From NCBI GenBank assembly GCA_021776195.1, contig JAJFGK010000148.1, positions 1 to 17,440 on the forward strand: 17,440 bases of DNA. Reading direction: 5' to 3'. Shown here piece after piece: positions 7,055 to 14,802 of the stretch. The notes under the pieces are model-generated. The model did not search any database. It saw nothing but the letters and a program-made list of their open reading frames with translations, and was not told the DNA's origin. The translations under genes and the position numbers were made by a program. The stretch's first letter is position 1. Every line of letters begins with the position of its first letter. The DNA comes from Kiloniellaceae bacterium. Lineage in GTDB: Bacteria > Pseudomonadota > Alphaproteobacteria > Kiloniellales > Kiloniellaceae.

Positions 7055-9460
7055 ATGGTCGATTTGCCCAAGGGAAATCTATTTCCGGTTCTGCCGCTCA
7101 GGGACATTGTCGTATTTCCCCACATGATCGTGCCGCTCTTCGTCGGCCGCGAGAAGTCCGTGCGCGCGCTCGAAGACGTCATGAAAAACGACAAGCAAAT
7201 TTTGCTGGTGACCCAGAAGAATGCCGCGCAAGACGACCCGACGCCCGCCGATATCTATTCGGTGGGCACAGTCGGCACTGTCCTGCAACTGCTCAAGCTG
7301 CCCGATGGCACCGTGAAGGTCCTGGTCGAAGGCAGCCAGCGCGCGCGGATCGCGCGCTATGAAGAATCCGCGGATTTCTTTCAAGCCTATGCCGAGACCC
7401 TGGAAGACGGCGACGGCGACGAGAAGGAACTGGACGCGCTGGCGCGGACCGTGGTTTCGCAGTTCGAACAGTACATCAAGCTGAACAAGAAGATTCCGCC
7501 CGAAGTTCTGGTTTCGATCAATCAGATCGACGATTCGAGCAAGCTGGCCGACACAGTCGCGTCGCACCTGGCGCTGAAAATCGCCGAAAAGCAGGAACTC
7601 CTGGAAGCCGAGACCATCAGCGAGCGGCTGGAAAAGGTCTGCGGCTTCATGGAAGGCGAGATCGGGGTTCTTCAGGTCGAAAAGCGAATTCGCAACCGGG
7701 TCAAGCGCCAGATGGAGAAGACCCAACGCGAGTACTACCTGAACGAACAGCTCAAGGCGATCCAGAAGGAACTCGGCGAGAACGAGGAAGGCAAGGACGA
7801 TCTGGCCGAGGTCGAGGACAAGATCAAGGCGACCAAGCTTTCCAAGGAAGCCCGCGAAAAGTGCCAGGCGGAGATGAAAAAACTCCGCTCGATGAGCCCC
7901 ATGTCGGCGGAAGCGACCGTGGTGCGCAACTACCTGGACTGGATCTTGTCGATCCCCTGGAAGAAGCGGACCAGGGTGCGCAAGGATATTCGCGTGGCGC
8001 AGGAGGTTCTCGACACCGACCACTACGGTCTCGAGAAGGTCAAGGAGCGTATCCTCGAGTACCTCGCCGTGCAGCAACGCATGCGCAAGGTCAAGGGGCC
8101 GATCCTCTGCCTCGTCGGGCCTCCGGGCGTTGGCAAGACCTCGCTCGGCAAGTCGATGGCACGGGCCACCGGCCGTAATTTCGTGCGCATGAGCCTGGGC
8201 GGCGTGCGCGACGAGGCCGAGGTTCGCGGCCACCGGCGTACCTATATCGGGTCCATGCCGGGCAAGGTGATCCAATCGATGAAGAAGGCGAAGTCCTCTA
8301 ATCCGCTATTCTTGCTGGACGAGGTGGACAAGTTGGGCGCGGACTGGCGGGGCGACCCGTCGTCGGCTCTGCTGGAGGTCCTGGATCCCGAGCAGAACAA
8401 CTCCTTCAACGATCACTATCTCGAGGTCGACTACGACCTTTCCGACGTGATGTTCGTGACCACGGCCAACACCCTGCGCATGCCGCAGCCGCTGCTGGAC
8501 CGCATGGAAGTGATCCGCATCCCCGGCTATACGGAAGACGAGAAGGTCGAGATCGCCAAGCGTCATCTGATCGGCAAGCAGATGAAAGAGCACGGCATCA
8601 AGTCCGACGAGTGGTCGGTGTCCGACGAAGCGCTGCGTGACCTGATCCGCCTCTACACCCGGGAGGCCGGCGTCCGTAACCTCGAGCGCGAACTGGCCAA
8701 TCTGATCCGCAAGGCGGTCAAGGAAATCGCCCTGGGCAAGATCACCAAGATGTCGATCTCGCGCCGCAGCTTGAAAAAGTATGCCGGCGTTCCGCGCTAT
8801 CGCTACGGCGAGGCCGAGCTCGAGGATCTCGTCGGTGTGGCAACGGGGCTGGCCTGGACCGAGGTCGGCGGCGAGCTGTTGACGATCGAAGCGGTGACCG
8901 TACCGGGCAAGGGCAAGGTGACGGCGACCGGCAAGCTGGGCGATGTCATGAAGGAGTCGATCCAGGCCGCCGAGTCGTTCGTGAAAAGCCGGGCCCTGGA
9001 CTATGGCATCAAGCCGACCATCTTCGAGAAGAACGATATCCATGTTCACGTGCCGGAAGGCGCGACGCCCAAAGACGGGCCGTCGGCCGGTATCGCGATG
9101 GTGACGGCGATCGTCTCCACATTGACCAGCATCCCGATCGACCGCGAGCTGGCAATGACCGGCGAGGTGACACTGCGCGGTCGGGTGCTGCCCATCGGCG
9201 GCCTGAAGGAAAAACTTCTCGCCGCATTGCGTGGTAATATGAAAACCGTTCTGATTCCCCAGGAGAATGAGAAAGATCTGGCGGAAATTCCCGATAATGT
9301 GAAGCGGGGCCTCAAGCTAATTCCCGTGGATCACGTCGATGCCGTGCTGGAGCACGCATTGGCGGGCGAATTGACGCCAATTCTGGATTGGGTGGAACCG
9401 GCCGAGGCGGCGGCCGCGGGCGCGGCCAAGGGCGACCTCTCCGGTGTCGTCACCCACTAA
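7055..9460 (+). CDS. lon: Lon ATP-dependent serine protease
   Basis: Lon is a soluble hexameric AAA+ protease that removes misfolded and short-lived regulatory proteins. The 801-residue product has the N-terminal substrate-binding domain (from [13 protein letters not shown], about 11-22), a helical linker, Walker A GPPGVGKT (355-362), Walker B FLLDEVDK (419-426), and the C-terminal peptidase domain with the Ser-Lys dyad: S677 in PKDGPSAG and K720 in GGLKEK. The spacing of 43 residues between the two equals that of S679 and K722 in E. coli Lon. The ATG at 7055 is preceded by a gcgagg ribosome site. Length is normal for class A Lon. It lies 121 bp after clpX and upstream of hup, the usual alphaproteobacterial context. 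Confidence 0.98.
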   Translation: MVDLPKGNLFPVLPLRDIVVFPHMIVPLFVGREKSVRALEDVMKNDKQILLVTQKNAAQDDPTPADIYSVGTVGTVLQLLKLPDGTVKVLVEGSQRARIARYEESADFFQAYAETLEDGDGDEKELDALARTVVSQFEQYIKLNKKIPPEVLVSINQIDDSSKLADTVASHLALKIAEKQELLEAETISERLEKVCGFMEGEIGVLQVEKRIRNRVKRQMEKTQREYYLNEQLKAIQKELGENEEGKDDLAEVEDKIKATKLSKEAREKCQAEMKKLRSMSPMSAEATVVRNYLDWILSIPWKKRTRVRKDIRVAQEVLDTDHYGLEKVKERILEYLAVQQRMRKVKGPILCLVGPPGVGKTSLGKSMARATGRNFVRMSLGGVRDEAEVRGHRRTYIGSMPGKVIQSMKKAKSSNPLFLLDEVDKLGADWRGDPSSALLEVLDPEQNNSFNDHYLEVDYDLSDVMFVTTANTLRMPQPLLDRMEVIRIPGYTEDEKVEIAKRHLIGKQMKEHGIKSDEWSVSDEALRDLIRLYTREAGVRNLERELANLIRKAVKEIALGKITKMSISRRSLKKYAGVPRYRYGEAELEDLVGVATGLAWTEVGGELLTIEAVTVPGKGKVTATGKLGDVMKESIQAAESFVKSRALDYGIKPTIFEKNDIHVHVPEGATPKDGPSAGIAMVTAIVSTLTSIPIDRELAMTGEVTLRGRVLPIGGLKEKLLAALRGNMKTVLIPQENEKDLAEIPDNVKRGLKLIPVDHVDAVLEHALAGELTPILDWVEPAEAAAAGAAKGDLSGVVTH

Positions 9461-9483
9461 CATCGGGTCATAAATATCGAGAT

Positions 9484-9493
9484 CTGGTACCAG
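9484..9493. other. 10-bp perfect palindrome downstream of lon
   Basis: CTGGTACCAG reads the same on both strands, 23 bp past the lon stop codon and about 90 bp before the hup promoter candidate. Too short for a terminator and not followed by a T run. It could be a binding site for a dimeric regulator, but chance occurrence is quite possible. Confidence 0.2.
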
Positions 9494-9580
9494 CTTGGCG
9501 CAGGCCGATTGTTGCCCTCTTCGCCGCGCTGCGGGTGGGTCAAAAAACGCCAAATAACCTAGGAAATCCGGGCTTTCCAA

Positions 9581-9610
9581 TTGACGCGCTGACGGGCGCG
9601 CGTCTAGACT
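9581..9610 (+). promoter_or_regulatory. candidate hup promoter
   Basis: TTGACG (9581-9586) and TAGACT (9605-9610) with an 18-nt spacer resemble a housekeeping promoter and would give a leader of about 60 nt. A perfect TTGACA also lies at 9621-9626, but no acceptable -10 follows at 16-18 nt, so the first pair is preferred. An independent promoter is expected because hup is usually expressed far more strongly than lon. Confidence 0.5.
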
Positions 9611-9676
9611 CCGCTCGCTTTTGACAACCTGTCCCGATTCGCCAACCATTCCCGAACGATCAACAAGGGGGATCCC

Positions 9677-9949
9677 GTGAACAAGAATGATCTCATTGCT
9701 TCCGTGGCCGACCAATCCGGCCTTTCCAAGGCAGACGCGACCAAGGCCGTCGATGCCGTTTTCGACTCCGTGACAAGCGCATTGAAGTCAGGCGGCGACG
9801 TTCGTCTCGTCGGCTTCGGTACCTTCAGCGTCACCAAGCGCGCGGCCTCTACGGGGCGCAACCCGCGCACCGGCGAGGCGATCAAGATCAAGGCCTCCAA
9901 CCAGCCTAAGTTCAAGGCCGGCAAGGGTCTCAAGGATGCCGTGAACTGA
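9677..9949 (+). CDS. hup: HU family DNA-binding protein
   Basis: A 90-residue histone-like HU protein, the full family length. It binds and bends DNA as a dimer and helps organise the nucleoid. The N-terminal helical dimerisation part (MNKNDLIASVADQSGLSKADA) is followed by the signature GFGTFSVTKRAASTGRNP (about 47-64) and the DNA-binding arm residues around RNPRTGE, whose Pro intercalates into DNA in relatives. The start is GTG at 9677 with aaggggga immediately upstream. A promoter candidate lies upstream and a strong terminator downstream, so it is probably a single-gene transcript. HU placed directly after lon is the common arrangement in alphaproteobacteria, where it is often called hupB. 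Confidence 0.97.
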   Translation: MNKNDLIASVADQSGLSKADATKAVDAVFDSVTSALKSGGDVRLVGFGTFSVTKRAASTGRNPRTGEAIKIKASNQPKFKAGKGLKDAVN

Positions 9950-9976
9950 CGGCGACTCGTTCACGAACGCGACCGG

Positions 9977-10016
9977 CCGGCCGCCCCTTTCCAACGGGGG
10001 CGGCCGGTTTTATTTT
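9977..10016 (+). terminator. strong intrinsic terminator of hup
   Basis: CCGGCCGCCCC (9977-9987) pairs perfectly with GGGGCGGCCGG (9997-10007), an 11-bp GC-rich stem with a 9-nt loop, followed at once by TTTTATTTT. This is a classic Rho-independent terminator 28 bp past the hup stop codon. It separates hup from the tRNA-Val gene. Confidence 0.92.
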
Positions 10017-10064
10017 GGCTGCGGGCAAGCTCGGTTGCGACCGGGTCGGCATCGCGCGGCCCAA

Positions 10065-10140
10065 GGGCGATTAGCTCAGCTGGAAGAGCGTCTCGTTTAC
10101 ACCGAGAAGGTCGGCGGTTCGAACCCGTCATCGCCCACCA
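10065..10140 (+). tRNA. tRNA-Val (anticodon UAC)
   Basis: A 76-nt cloverleaf with encoded CCA. The acceptor stem GGGCGAT (10065-10071) pairs with ATCGCCC. The anticodon stem TCTCG/CGAGA encloses loop TTTACAC with anticodon TAC at 10098-10100. The T loop is TTCGAAC. A T-rich stretch (TTTTTCTTACTTTTTT) follows directly and probably ends the transcript. Confidence 0.97.
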
Positions 10141-10198
10141 TTTTTCTTACTTTTTTCAACGCATTACGACGCTATCTTCTGGTCGGGCGGGGCCCTTG

Positions 10199-10213
10199 GG
10201 ACTCCTGGAGTCC
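10199..10213. promoter_or_regulatory. perfect dyad upstream of the tct operon, candidate operator
   Basis: GGACTCC-T-GGAGTCC is a perfect 7-bp inverted repeat around a single central base, 78 bp before the tctC start in a 150-bp intergenic region. There is no T run behind it. Carboxylate transporters of this family are usually induced by substrate through a regulator, so a regulator site is plausible, but none is encoded in the window. A TATAAG at 10259-10264 could be a -10 element; I found no good -35 for it. Confidence 0.35.
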
Positions 10214-10290
10214 ATCTGCTCGCCGGGCTTCCTCTGGTCGGACTGCGGGTTGCCCCTGTATAAGAAGAAAAACCGAACTGGGAGGCAGCG

Positions 10291-11271
10291 ATGATGAGAG
10301 TTAGCCGGCGTGATCTTGGGGCACTAATCGTAACAGGGCTATTGCTCGGGGGCGGTGCGCCCGCGCAGGCCGACCCACAGATCGACGACATCCATTTTCT
10401 GATTCCCGGCGGCGCCGGCGGAGGCTGGGACGGGACCGCCCGTGGCACCGGCGAGGCCCTGTTGGCCGCGGGATTGGTCGGCAGCGCGAGTTACGAGAAC
10501 CTGTCCGGTGGCGGCGGCGGCAAGGCCATCGCCCACATCATCGAGAATGCGGCCAATCAGCAGGGCACGCTGATGGTGAACTCGACACCGATCGTCATCC
10601 GCTCCTTGACCGGGCGCTTTCCGCAGTCGTTTCGCGACCTGACCCCTATCGCCGGTGTCATCGGCGACTACGCGGCCTTGGTGGTAAAGGCCGATTCGCC
10701 GCTTCAGACCTTTGCCGACCTGGTGGCGGTCTTCAAGGCGAACCCCGCGGACCTGGCGATCGCCGGGGGCTCGGTGCCCGGCAGCATGGATCATCTGGTG
10801 CCGGCCATGGCCTTCAAGGCGGCCGGCGCCGACCCGGTCAAGGTCAAGTATCTGCCATTCGATGCCGGCGGAGAGGCGATGGCCTCGCTGCTGTCGGGCG
10901 AGGCCGATGCGCTTTCGACCGGACTGGGCGAGGCACTGGAACTGGCCAAGGCCGGGGAGGTGCGCATCCTAGCGACGACGGCGCCCGGCCGGCTCGCCGA
11001 CGCGCCGGAGATCCCGAACCTGAAAGAGCAGGGCTTCGACGTCGTCTTCGTCAACTGGCGTGGCTTCTTCGCCGCGCCCGGCCTCTCGCCGGAAAAGCGC
11101 GACGCCTACATCAAGCTGTTGGACGCCATGCTCGCCACCCCGGAGTGGGAAGTGGTCCGCAAGCGCAACGGCTGGGTCAATATCTTCAACGCCGGCGACG
11201 ATTTCGTCACCTTCCTGGAGGACCAGGAGGTCGTCATCAAGGCCCTGATGCAAGAACTGGGATTTCTTTGA
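10291..11271 (+). CDS. TctC/Bug family periplasmic solute-binding protein
   Basis: The extracytoplasmic receptor of a tripartite tricarboxylate transporter. It captures a carboxylate in the periplasm and delivers it to the membrane pair encoded next. The 326-residue protein has an N-terminal signal peptide: charged n-region, hydrophobic core ALIVTGLLLGGG and probable cleavage after A-Q-A at residue 27. The n-region contains SRRDL, which resembles a twin-arginine motif. The mature part has family landmarks: PGGAGGGWD near its start, a Gly-rich ENLSGGGGG segment, and a C-terminal FFAAPGLSPE followed by an amphipathic helix. ATG 10291 has gggagg about 6 nt upstream; an ATG at 10294 is equally possible. 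It is followed by tctB after 30 bp. The ligand cannot be read from sequence, though citrate, other di- or tricarboxylates, or aromatic acids are typical. Confidence 0.92.
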   Translation: MMRVSRRDLGALIVTGLLLGGGAPAQADPQIDDIHFLIPGGAGGGWDGTARGTGEALLAAGLVGSASYENLSGGGGGKAIAHIIENAANQQGTLMVNSTPIVIRSLTGRFPQSFRDLTPIAGVIGDYAALVVKADSPLQTFADLVAVFKANPADLAIAGGSVPGSMDHLVPAMAFKAAGADPVKVKYLPFDAGGEAMASLLSGEADALSTGLGEALELAKAGEVRILATTAPGRLADAPEIPNLKEQGFDVVFVNWRGFFAAPGLSPEKRDAYIKLLDAMLATPEWEVVRKRNGWVNIFNAGDDFVTFLEDQEVVIKALMQELGFL

Positions 11272-11301
11272 TGGGGCCTCGGCCGGGCTGGCGGCGGCGC
11301 C

Positions 11302-11772
11302 ATGCTGCGACCTGATCGACTGGTCGCCCTTGCCATTCTCGGCTTTTGCCTCGGCTATGGCTACCTGGCCCTGGACTACCAGCTGTTGCCCTTCGAGCGG
11401 TCCATGGCCTTCAAGCCGACGACCCTGCCGGTCGGCCTGGCGGCACTGGGCGTCGTTTTGTCGCTGGCGGTGCTCTTCGCACCGGGCGGCGCGCCCGGCG
11501 GCCTGTCGAGCGACGCGGCCGGATGGCGTGCCTTCGACTGGCCCCGCTTTGCCGGGATCGTGGTCGCCATGGCGGCCTATGCACCCCTGCTCGGGCCCCT
11601 CGGTTACATCGCCGCAACGGTCGGCTTCCTTGTCGTCGGGGCGGTGATCCTGGGAGAGCGGCGGTTCTCGGTGCTGTTGCCGGTCGCCTTGGCCGTGGCG
11701 CTGGGAAGCTGGGCTCTCGTCGACCGGGTGCTGGGGATTTTCATGCGCCCGCTTCCGGCCTTCCTGGCTTAG
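11302..11772 (+). CDS. TctB family small membrane subunit of a tripartite tricarboxylate transporter
   Basis: A 156-residue integral membrane protein with four hydrophobic segments at about residues 8-26, 41-60, 82-105 and 120-145, the size and layout of TctB. TctB is the poorly conserved small subunit that works with TctA in the inner membrane; its precise role is not well defined. The first segment pair is separated by the FERSMAFKPTTLP loop and the second by a short charged turn with GERRF. The ATG at 11302 was chosen because another ATG at 11271, overlapping the tctC stop, is out of frame and closes after 14 codons. It ends 4 bp before the tctA start, so translation of the two is probably coupled. 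Assignment rests mainly on topology and position. Confidence 0.85.
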   Translation: MLRPDRLVALAILGFCLGYGYLALDYQLLPFERSMAFKPTTLPVGLAALGVVLSLAVLFAPGGAPGGLSSDAAGWRAFDWPRFAGIVVAMAAYAPLLGPLGYIAATVGFLVVGAVILGERRFSVLLPVALAVALGSWALVDRVLGIFMRPLPAFLA

Positions 11773-11776
11773 CACC

Positions 11777-13273
11777 ATGCTGGAGGGGCTCTTCATCGGT
11801 CTGCAGACCGCGGCTTCGCCCTTCAACCTCCTGATGGTCGTGGTCGGCTGCCTGCTGGGAACCTTTATCGGGATGCTCCCGGGCCTGGGGCCGATGTCGA
11901 TTATCGCCATCATGATTCCCGTCGCGATCCAACTGGGCGATCCCTCCGCCGCCTTGATCATGCTGGCGGGAGTCTACTACGGCGCCATCTTCGGCGGATC
12001 GACCTCCTCGATCCTGATCAACGCGCCGGGCGTGGCGGGGACCGTGGCGACCTCCTTCGACGGCTACCCCCTGGCCCGCAAGGGCGAAGCGGGTAAAGCT
12101 CTCACCATCGCCGCCATCGCGTCCTTTGCCGGCGGCACCATCGGGGCGGTATTGCTCTTTGCCTTTGCGCCGCTGCTGGCCGAGGTCGCCAAGCTCTTCT
12201 GGTCGGCCGAGTACTTCGCGCTGATGGTGGTCGGCCTCACCGCGATCGCGGCCTTCGCCGGCAGGGGCAAGGTCCTCAAGGCCCTGTTAATGACCGTGTT
12301 CGGGATCATGCTGGCCACGGTTGGCGAGTCCGCGTTGCACAACGCGCCGCGCTTCACCCTGGGCATCCTCGATCTGCAGTCGGGGATCTACTTCGTCACC
12401 TTGGTGATGGGGCTCTTTGCCATACCCGAAGCGCTGTTCCTGGTCCTCGACCGCAACCGTTCGGGGCCCGGCGGCAGCGGCGGCGGCCGGATCACCAATC
12501 TCAGAATCAGCGGGGCCGAGGCGCGGGCCATTGCACCGGTCATTGGACGCCAGTCGGTGGTCGGATTCATGATTGGGGTCCTGCCCGGCGCCGGCGCGAC
12601 CATCGCCTCCTTTCTCGGCTATGCCATGGAGCGCAACATCGCGCCGGCCGGAGACCGGGCGCAGTTCGGCAAGGGCAGCATCAAGGGACTGGCCGCGCCC
12701 GAGGCGGCCAACAACGCCGCCTGCACCGGGTCTTTCGTGCCGCTCCTGACCCTGGGCATTCCGGGGTCCGGTACCACGGCCATCCTATTGGGCGCGCTGA
12801 TCGCATTGAACGTCGATCCCGGGCCCCGGCTGATGGAGGATCGCCCGGAGATCTTCTGGGCGGTGATTCTTTCGATGTATTTCGGCAATCTCGTGCTGCT
12901 GATTTTGAACCTGCCCTTGATTCCCTACATCGCCCGGCTGCTCTCGGTGCCGCGCAACTATCTGGTTCCCTTCGTGCTGTTCTTCGCGCTGATCGGCTCT
13001 TACATCGGCCAGAACAACGCCACCGAACTGCTGATCATGGTGGGGATCGGCCTCATGGCGACGGCCTTTCGCTTTACCGATTACCCCCTGCCGCCCCTGA
13101 TCATCGGGTTCATCCTGGGGGGGCTGTTGGAGGACAATCTGGGACGGGCAATCCAGAAGTCCGGCGGCCTGCAATTCCTTTGGGAACGTCCGATGACCCT
13201 GGCCTTGCTCATTCTGGCGGTGCTGCTGCTCGTCCTGCCGGCCCTGCGCGATCGCCGTAAGTCGACTGGATGA
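11777..13273 (+). CDS. TctA family large membrane subunit of a tripartite tricarboxylate transporter
   Basis: The 498-residue inner-membrane permease that moves the substrate delivered by the TctC-type protein, usually driven by an ion gradient. About twelve hydrophobic segments span the sequence. Family motifs are clear: GMLPGLGP at 32-39, the YYGAIFGGSTSSIL signature near 71-84, a second inverted-half motif GVLPGAGA near 268, and the C-terminal DYPLPPLIIGFILG. The internal similarity between the two LPGxG motifs reflects the two-fold repeat known for this family. The start is ATG 11777 directly after tctB. Gene order C-B-A is the standard one, so the three genes form an operon. Confidence 0.95.
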   Translation: MLEGLFIGLQTAASPFNLLMVVVGCLLGTFIGMLPGLGPMSIIAIMIPVAIQLGDPSAALIMLAGVYYGAIFGGSTSSILINAPGVAGTVATSFDGYPLARKGEAGKALTIAAIASFAGGTIGAVLLFAFAPLLAEVAKLFWSAEYFALMVVGLTAIAAFAGRGKVLKALLMTVFGIMLATVGESALHNAPRFTLGILDLQSGIYFVTLVMGLFAIPEALFLVLDRNRSGPGGSGGGRITNLRISGAEARAIAPVIGRQSVVGFMIGVLPGAGATIASFLGYAMERNIAPAGDRAQFGKGSIKGLAAPEAANNAACTGSFVPLLTLGIPGSGTTAILLGALIALNVDPGPRLMEDRPEIFWAVILSMYFGNLVLLILNLPLIPYIARLLSVPRNYLVPFVLFFALIGSYIGQNNATELLIMVGIGLMATAFRFTDYPLPPLIIGFILGGLLEDNLGRAIQKSGGLQFLWERPMTLALLILAVLLLVLPALRDRRKSTG

Positions 13274-13341
13274 GGCGGGTTTGCCCTGAATGAGCTCTCT
13301 TGGCATCATGATACGTGGTCAACAGCGAGGCTGAGACACCC

Positions 13342-14787
13342 ATGGCGGAAAAGGTCCTCTTCACGGAAGACGATGCGGCCGTCGAGGCTTTCATCAAGGC
13401 GGAAACCGAAATCGCGACAACACCGCTGCTCGACGATATACGCCTTTATCTCGCCGAGGCCGCCAAACCGCTGCGCGCCGCGGCCGCACAGCGCCTGCCC
13501 GATCACAATCTGGACAAGCCCTTCTGGGCCTTTGCCTGGACGTCGGGACTGGCCATTGGCCGCTACCTGCTGGATCATCCTCAGGTGGTCAGCGGCCGCC
13601 GGGTGATGGACTTCGGCTGCGGCGCCGGTCACGCTGGGATCGCCGCCAAGTTGGCCGGGGCGGCCGAGGTGGTGGCCTACGATATCGACCCGCTGGCCTG
13701 CGTCGCGGCGACCATGAACGCGGCCCTCAACAACGTCGAGATTACCGTGCTGCATGAAGACCCAGTGCCCGGTCCCCTGGGCGCCTTCGATGTCATTCTG
13801 GCCGGCGACGTCTTCGGTAGCACCGAGCAGGCCGAGCGCTATGTCCCCTGGTTCGTCTTCCAGTCGGCGTCGGGCAGCGACGTGATCTTCGCCGATCCGA
13901 TGCGCGATTCCTTTCCCGAATTGGCGGCCCGGCTGTTGGCCAGCCACAGTGTCTTCAACCCCTTTGAGCCCAACGAAGCCGGCGAGAAGCGCGGCTTTGT
14001 GTTTCGCGTGCCGCCGGTCGAGATCCAAGCCAAGCCAAAGTCCGACCCGCCCGCGGCCGATCCTTCCGGCGAAGACGCCGAGGCGCAGAGCGGCGAACTG
14101 GTCACCCTGACCAAGGAAAAGGCGCGTCATCTGGTCGAGACCTGTGGCCAAATCGTGCACCACCCCCTGGTGCCGGAACTGCGCTTTCATGCCGCTGCCA
14201 ACACGATTCGGTTGAGAAAGCACCTCGCCGCGGAGTTCGAGGGCGTCCTGCCGCCCGGTCACTACTGGGCCTTTCCCTGGGCCTGCGGTCAGGCCCTGGT
14301 CAAGCTGATCCATGACGAGCCGGAGCGGGTCCGCGGCAAGCGAGTCCTGGATTTCGGCTGCGGCAACGGCCAGGTCGCGATCGCCGCGGCCCTGGCGGGG
14401 GCGAAGTCGGTGGAGGCCATCGATATCGATCCCCTGGCCTGCATGGCGACGCAGCTTAACGCGGCACTGAATGGGGTCAGGCTGCAGGTCAGCGACCGGG
14501 ACATTCTCGACGACGAGCCCGGCGAGTGGGATGTGGTGGTGGCGGGTGACGTGTTTTACGAGAACTACGCCTCCTCGGGCGTCGCGGCCTGGTTCCGCAG
14601 ACTGGCCGACGCCGAGGTCGAGGTCCTGCTGGCCGATAACGGGCGTCCGGAGTTTCCGCCCAGCGCCTTCGAGCGGGTCGGCGGGATGACGGTGGAGCCC
14701 TGGTATGCGCTGCTTGATTCCGATCTTGGCGAGGTCCGCTTCTGGCGCGCCCTGCGGCAGCCGCGCAAGGGCAACGGCCAGATCTAA
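13342..14787 (+). CDS. tandem two-domain SAM-dependent methyltransferase, ETF-beta lysine methyltransferase-like
   Basis: A 481-residue protein made of two class I methyltransferase domains joined by a Pro/Ser/Glu-rich linker (about 226-255). The N domain has FWAFAW (61-66), SAM motif DFGCGAG (90-96), DIDPLAC (114-120), AGDVFG (154-159) and ADPMR (184-188). The C domain has YWAFPW (308-313), DFGCGNG (337-343), DIDPLAC (361-367), AGDVFY (401-406) and ADNGR (431-435). This set resembles bacterial relatives of METTL20/ETFBKMT, which methylate lysines of the electron transfer flavoprotein beta subunit; family members normally have one domain of about 220-260 residues. The N domain has lost the Tyr of the D-x-x-Y motif. 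ATG 13342 is preferred over GTG 13315 because gcgagg lies upstream. The gene starts 68 bp after tctA and ends 15 bp from a convergent gene. Substrate is inferred from family only. Confidence 0.85.
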   Translation: MAEKVLFTEDDAAVEAFIKAETEIATTPLLDDIRLYLAEAAKPLRAAAAQRLPDHNLDKPFWAFAWTSGLAIGRYLLDHPQVVSGRRVMDFGCGAGHAGIAAKLAGAAEVVAYDIDPLACVAATMNAALNNVEITVLHEDPVPGPLGAFDVILAGDVFGSTEQAERYVPWFVFQSASGSDVIFADPMRDSFPELAARLLASHSVFNPFEPNEAGEKRGFVFRVPPVEIQAKPKSDPPAADPSGEDAEAQSGELVTLTKEKARHLVETCGQIVHHPLVPELRFHAAANTIRLRKHLAAEFEGVLPPGHYWAFPWACGQALVKLIHDEPERVRGKRVLDFGCGNGQVAIAAALAGAKSVEAIDIDPLACMATQLNAALNGVRLQVSDRDILDDEPGEWDVVVAGDVFYENYASSGVAAWFRRLADAEVEVLLADNGRPEFPPSAFERVGGMTVEPWYALLDSDLGEVRFWRALRQPRKGNGQI

Positions 14788-14802
14788 CCTGGTTGCCGTC
14801 TT

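Noticed and set aside
7079..8275. Minus-strand open frame of 398 codons opposite lon
   Set aside because: The Leu- and His-rich translation is a mirror of the charged Lon sequence. Lon motifs on the plus strand are unambiguous.
10035..10304. Plus-strand open frame covering tRNA-Val
   Set aside because: It reads through the tRNA gene and its T-rich tail, has no ribosome site and encodes nothing recognisable.
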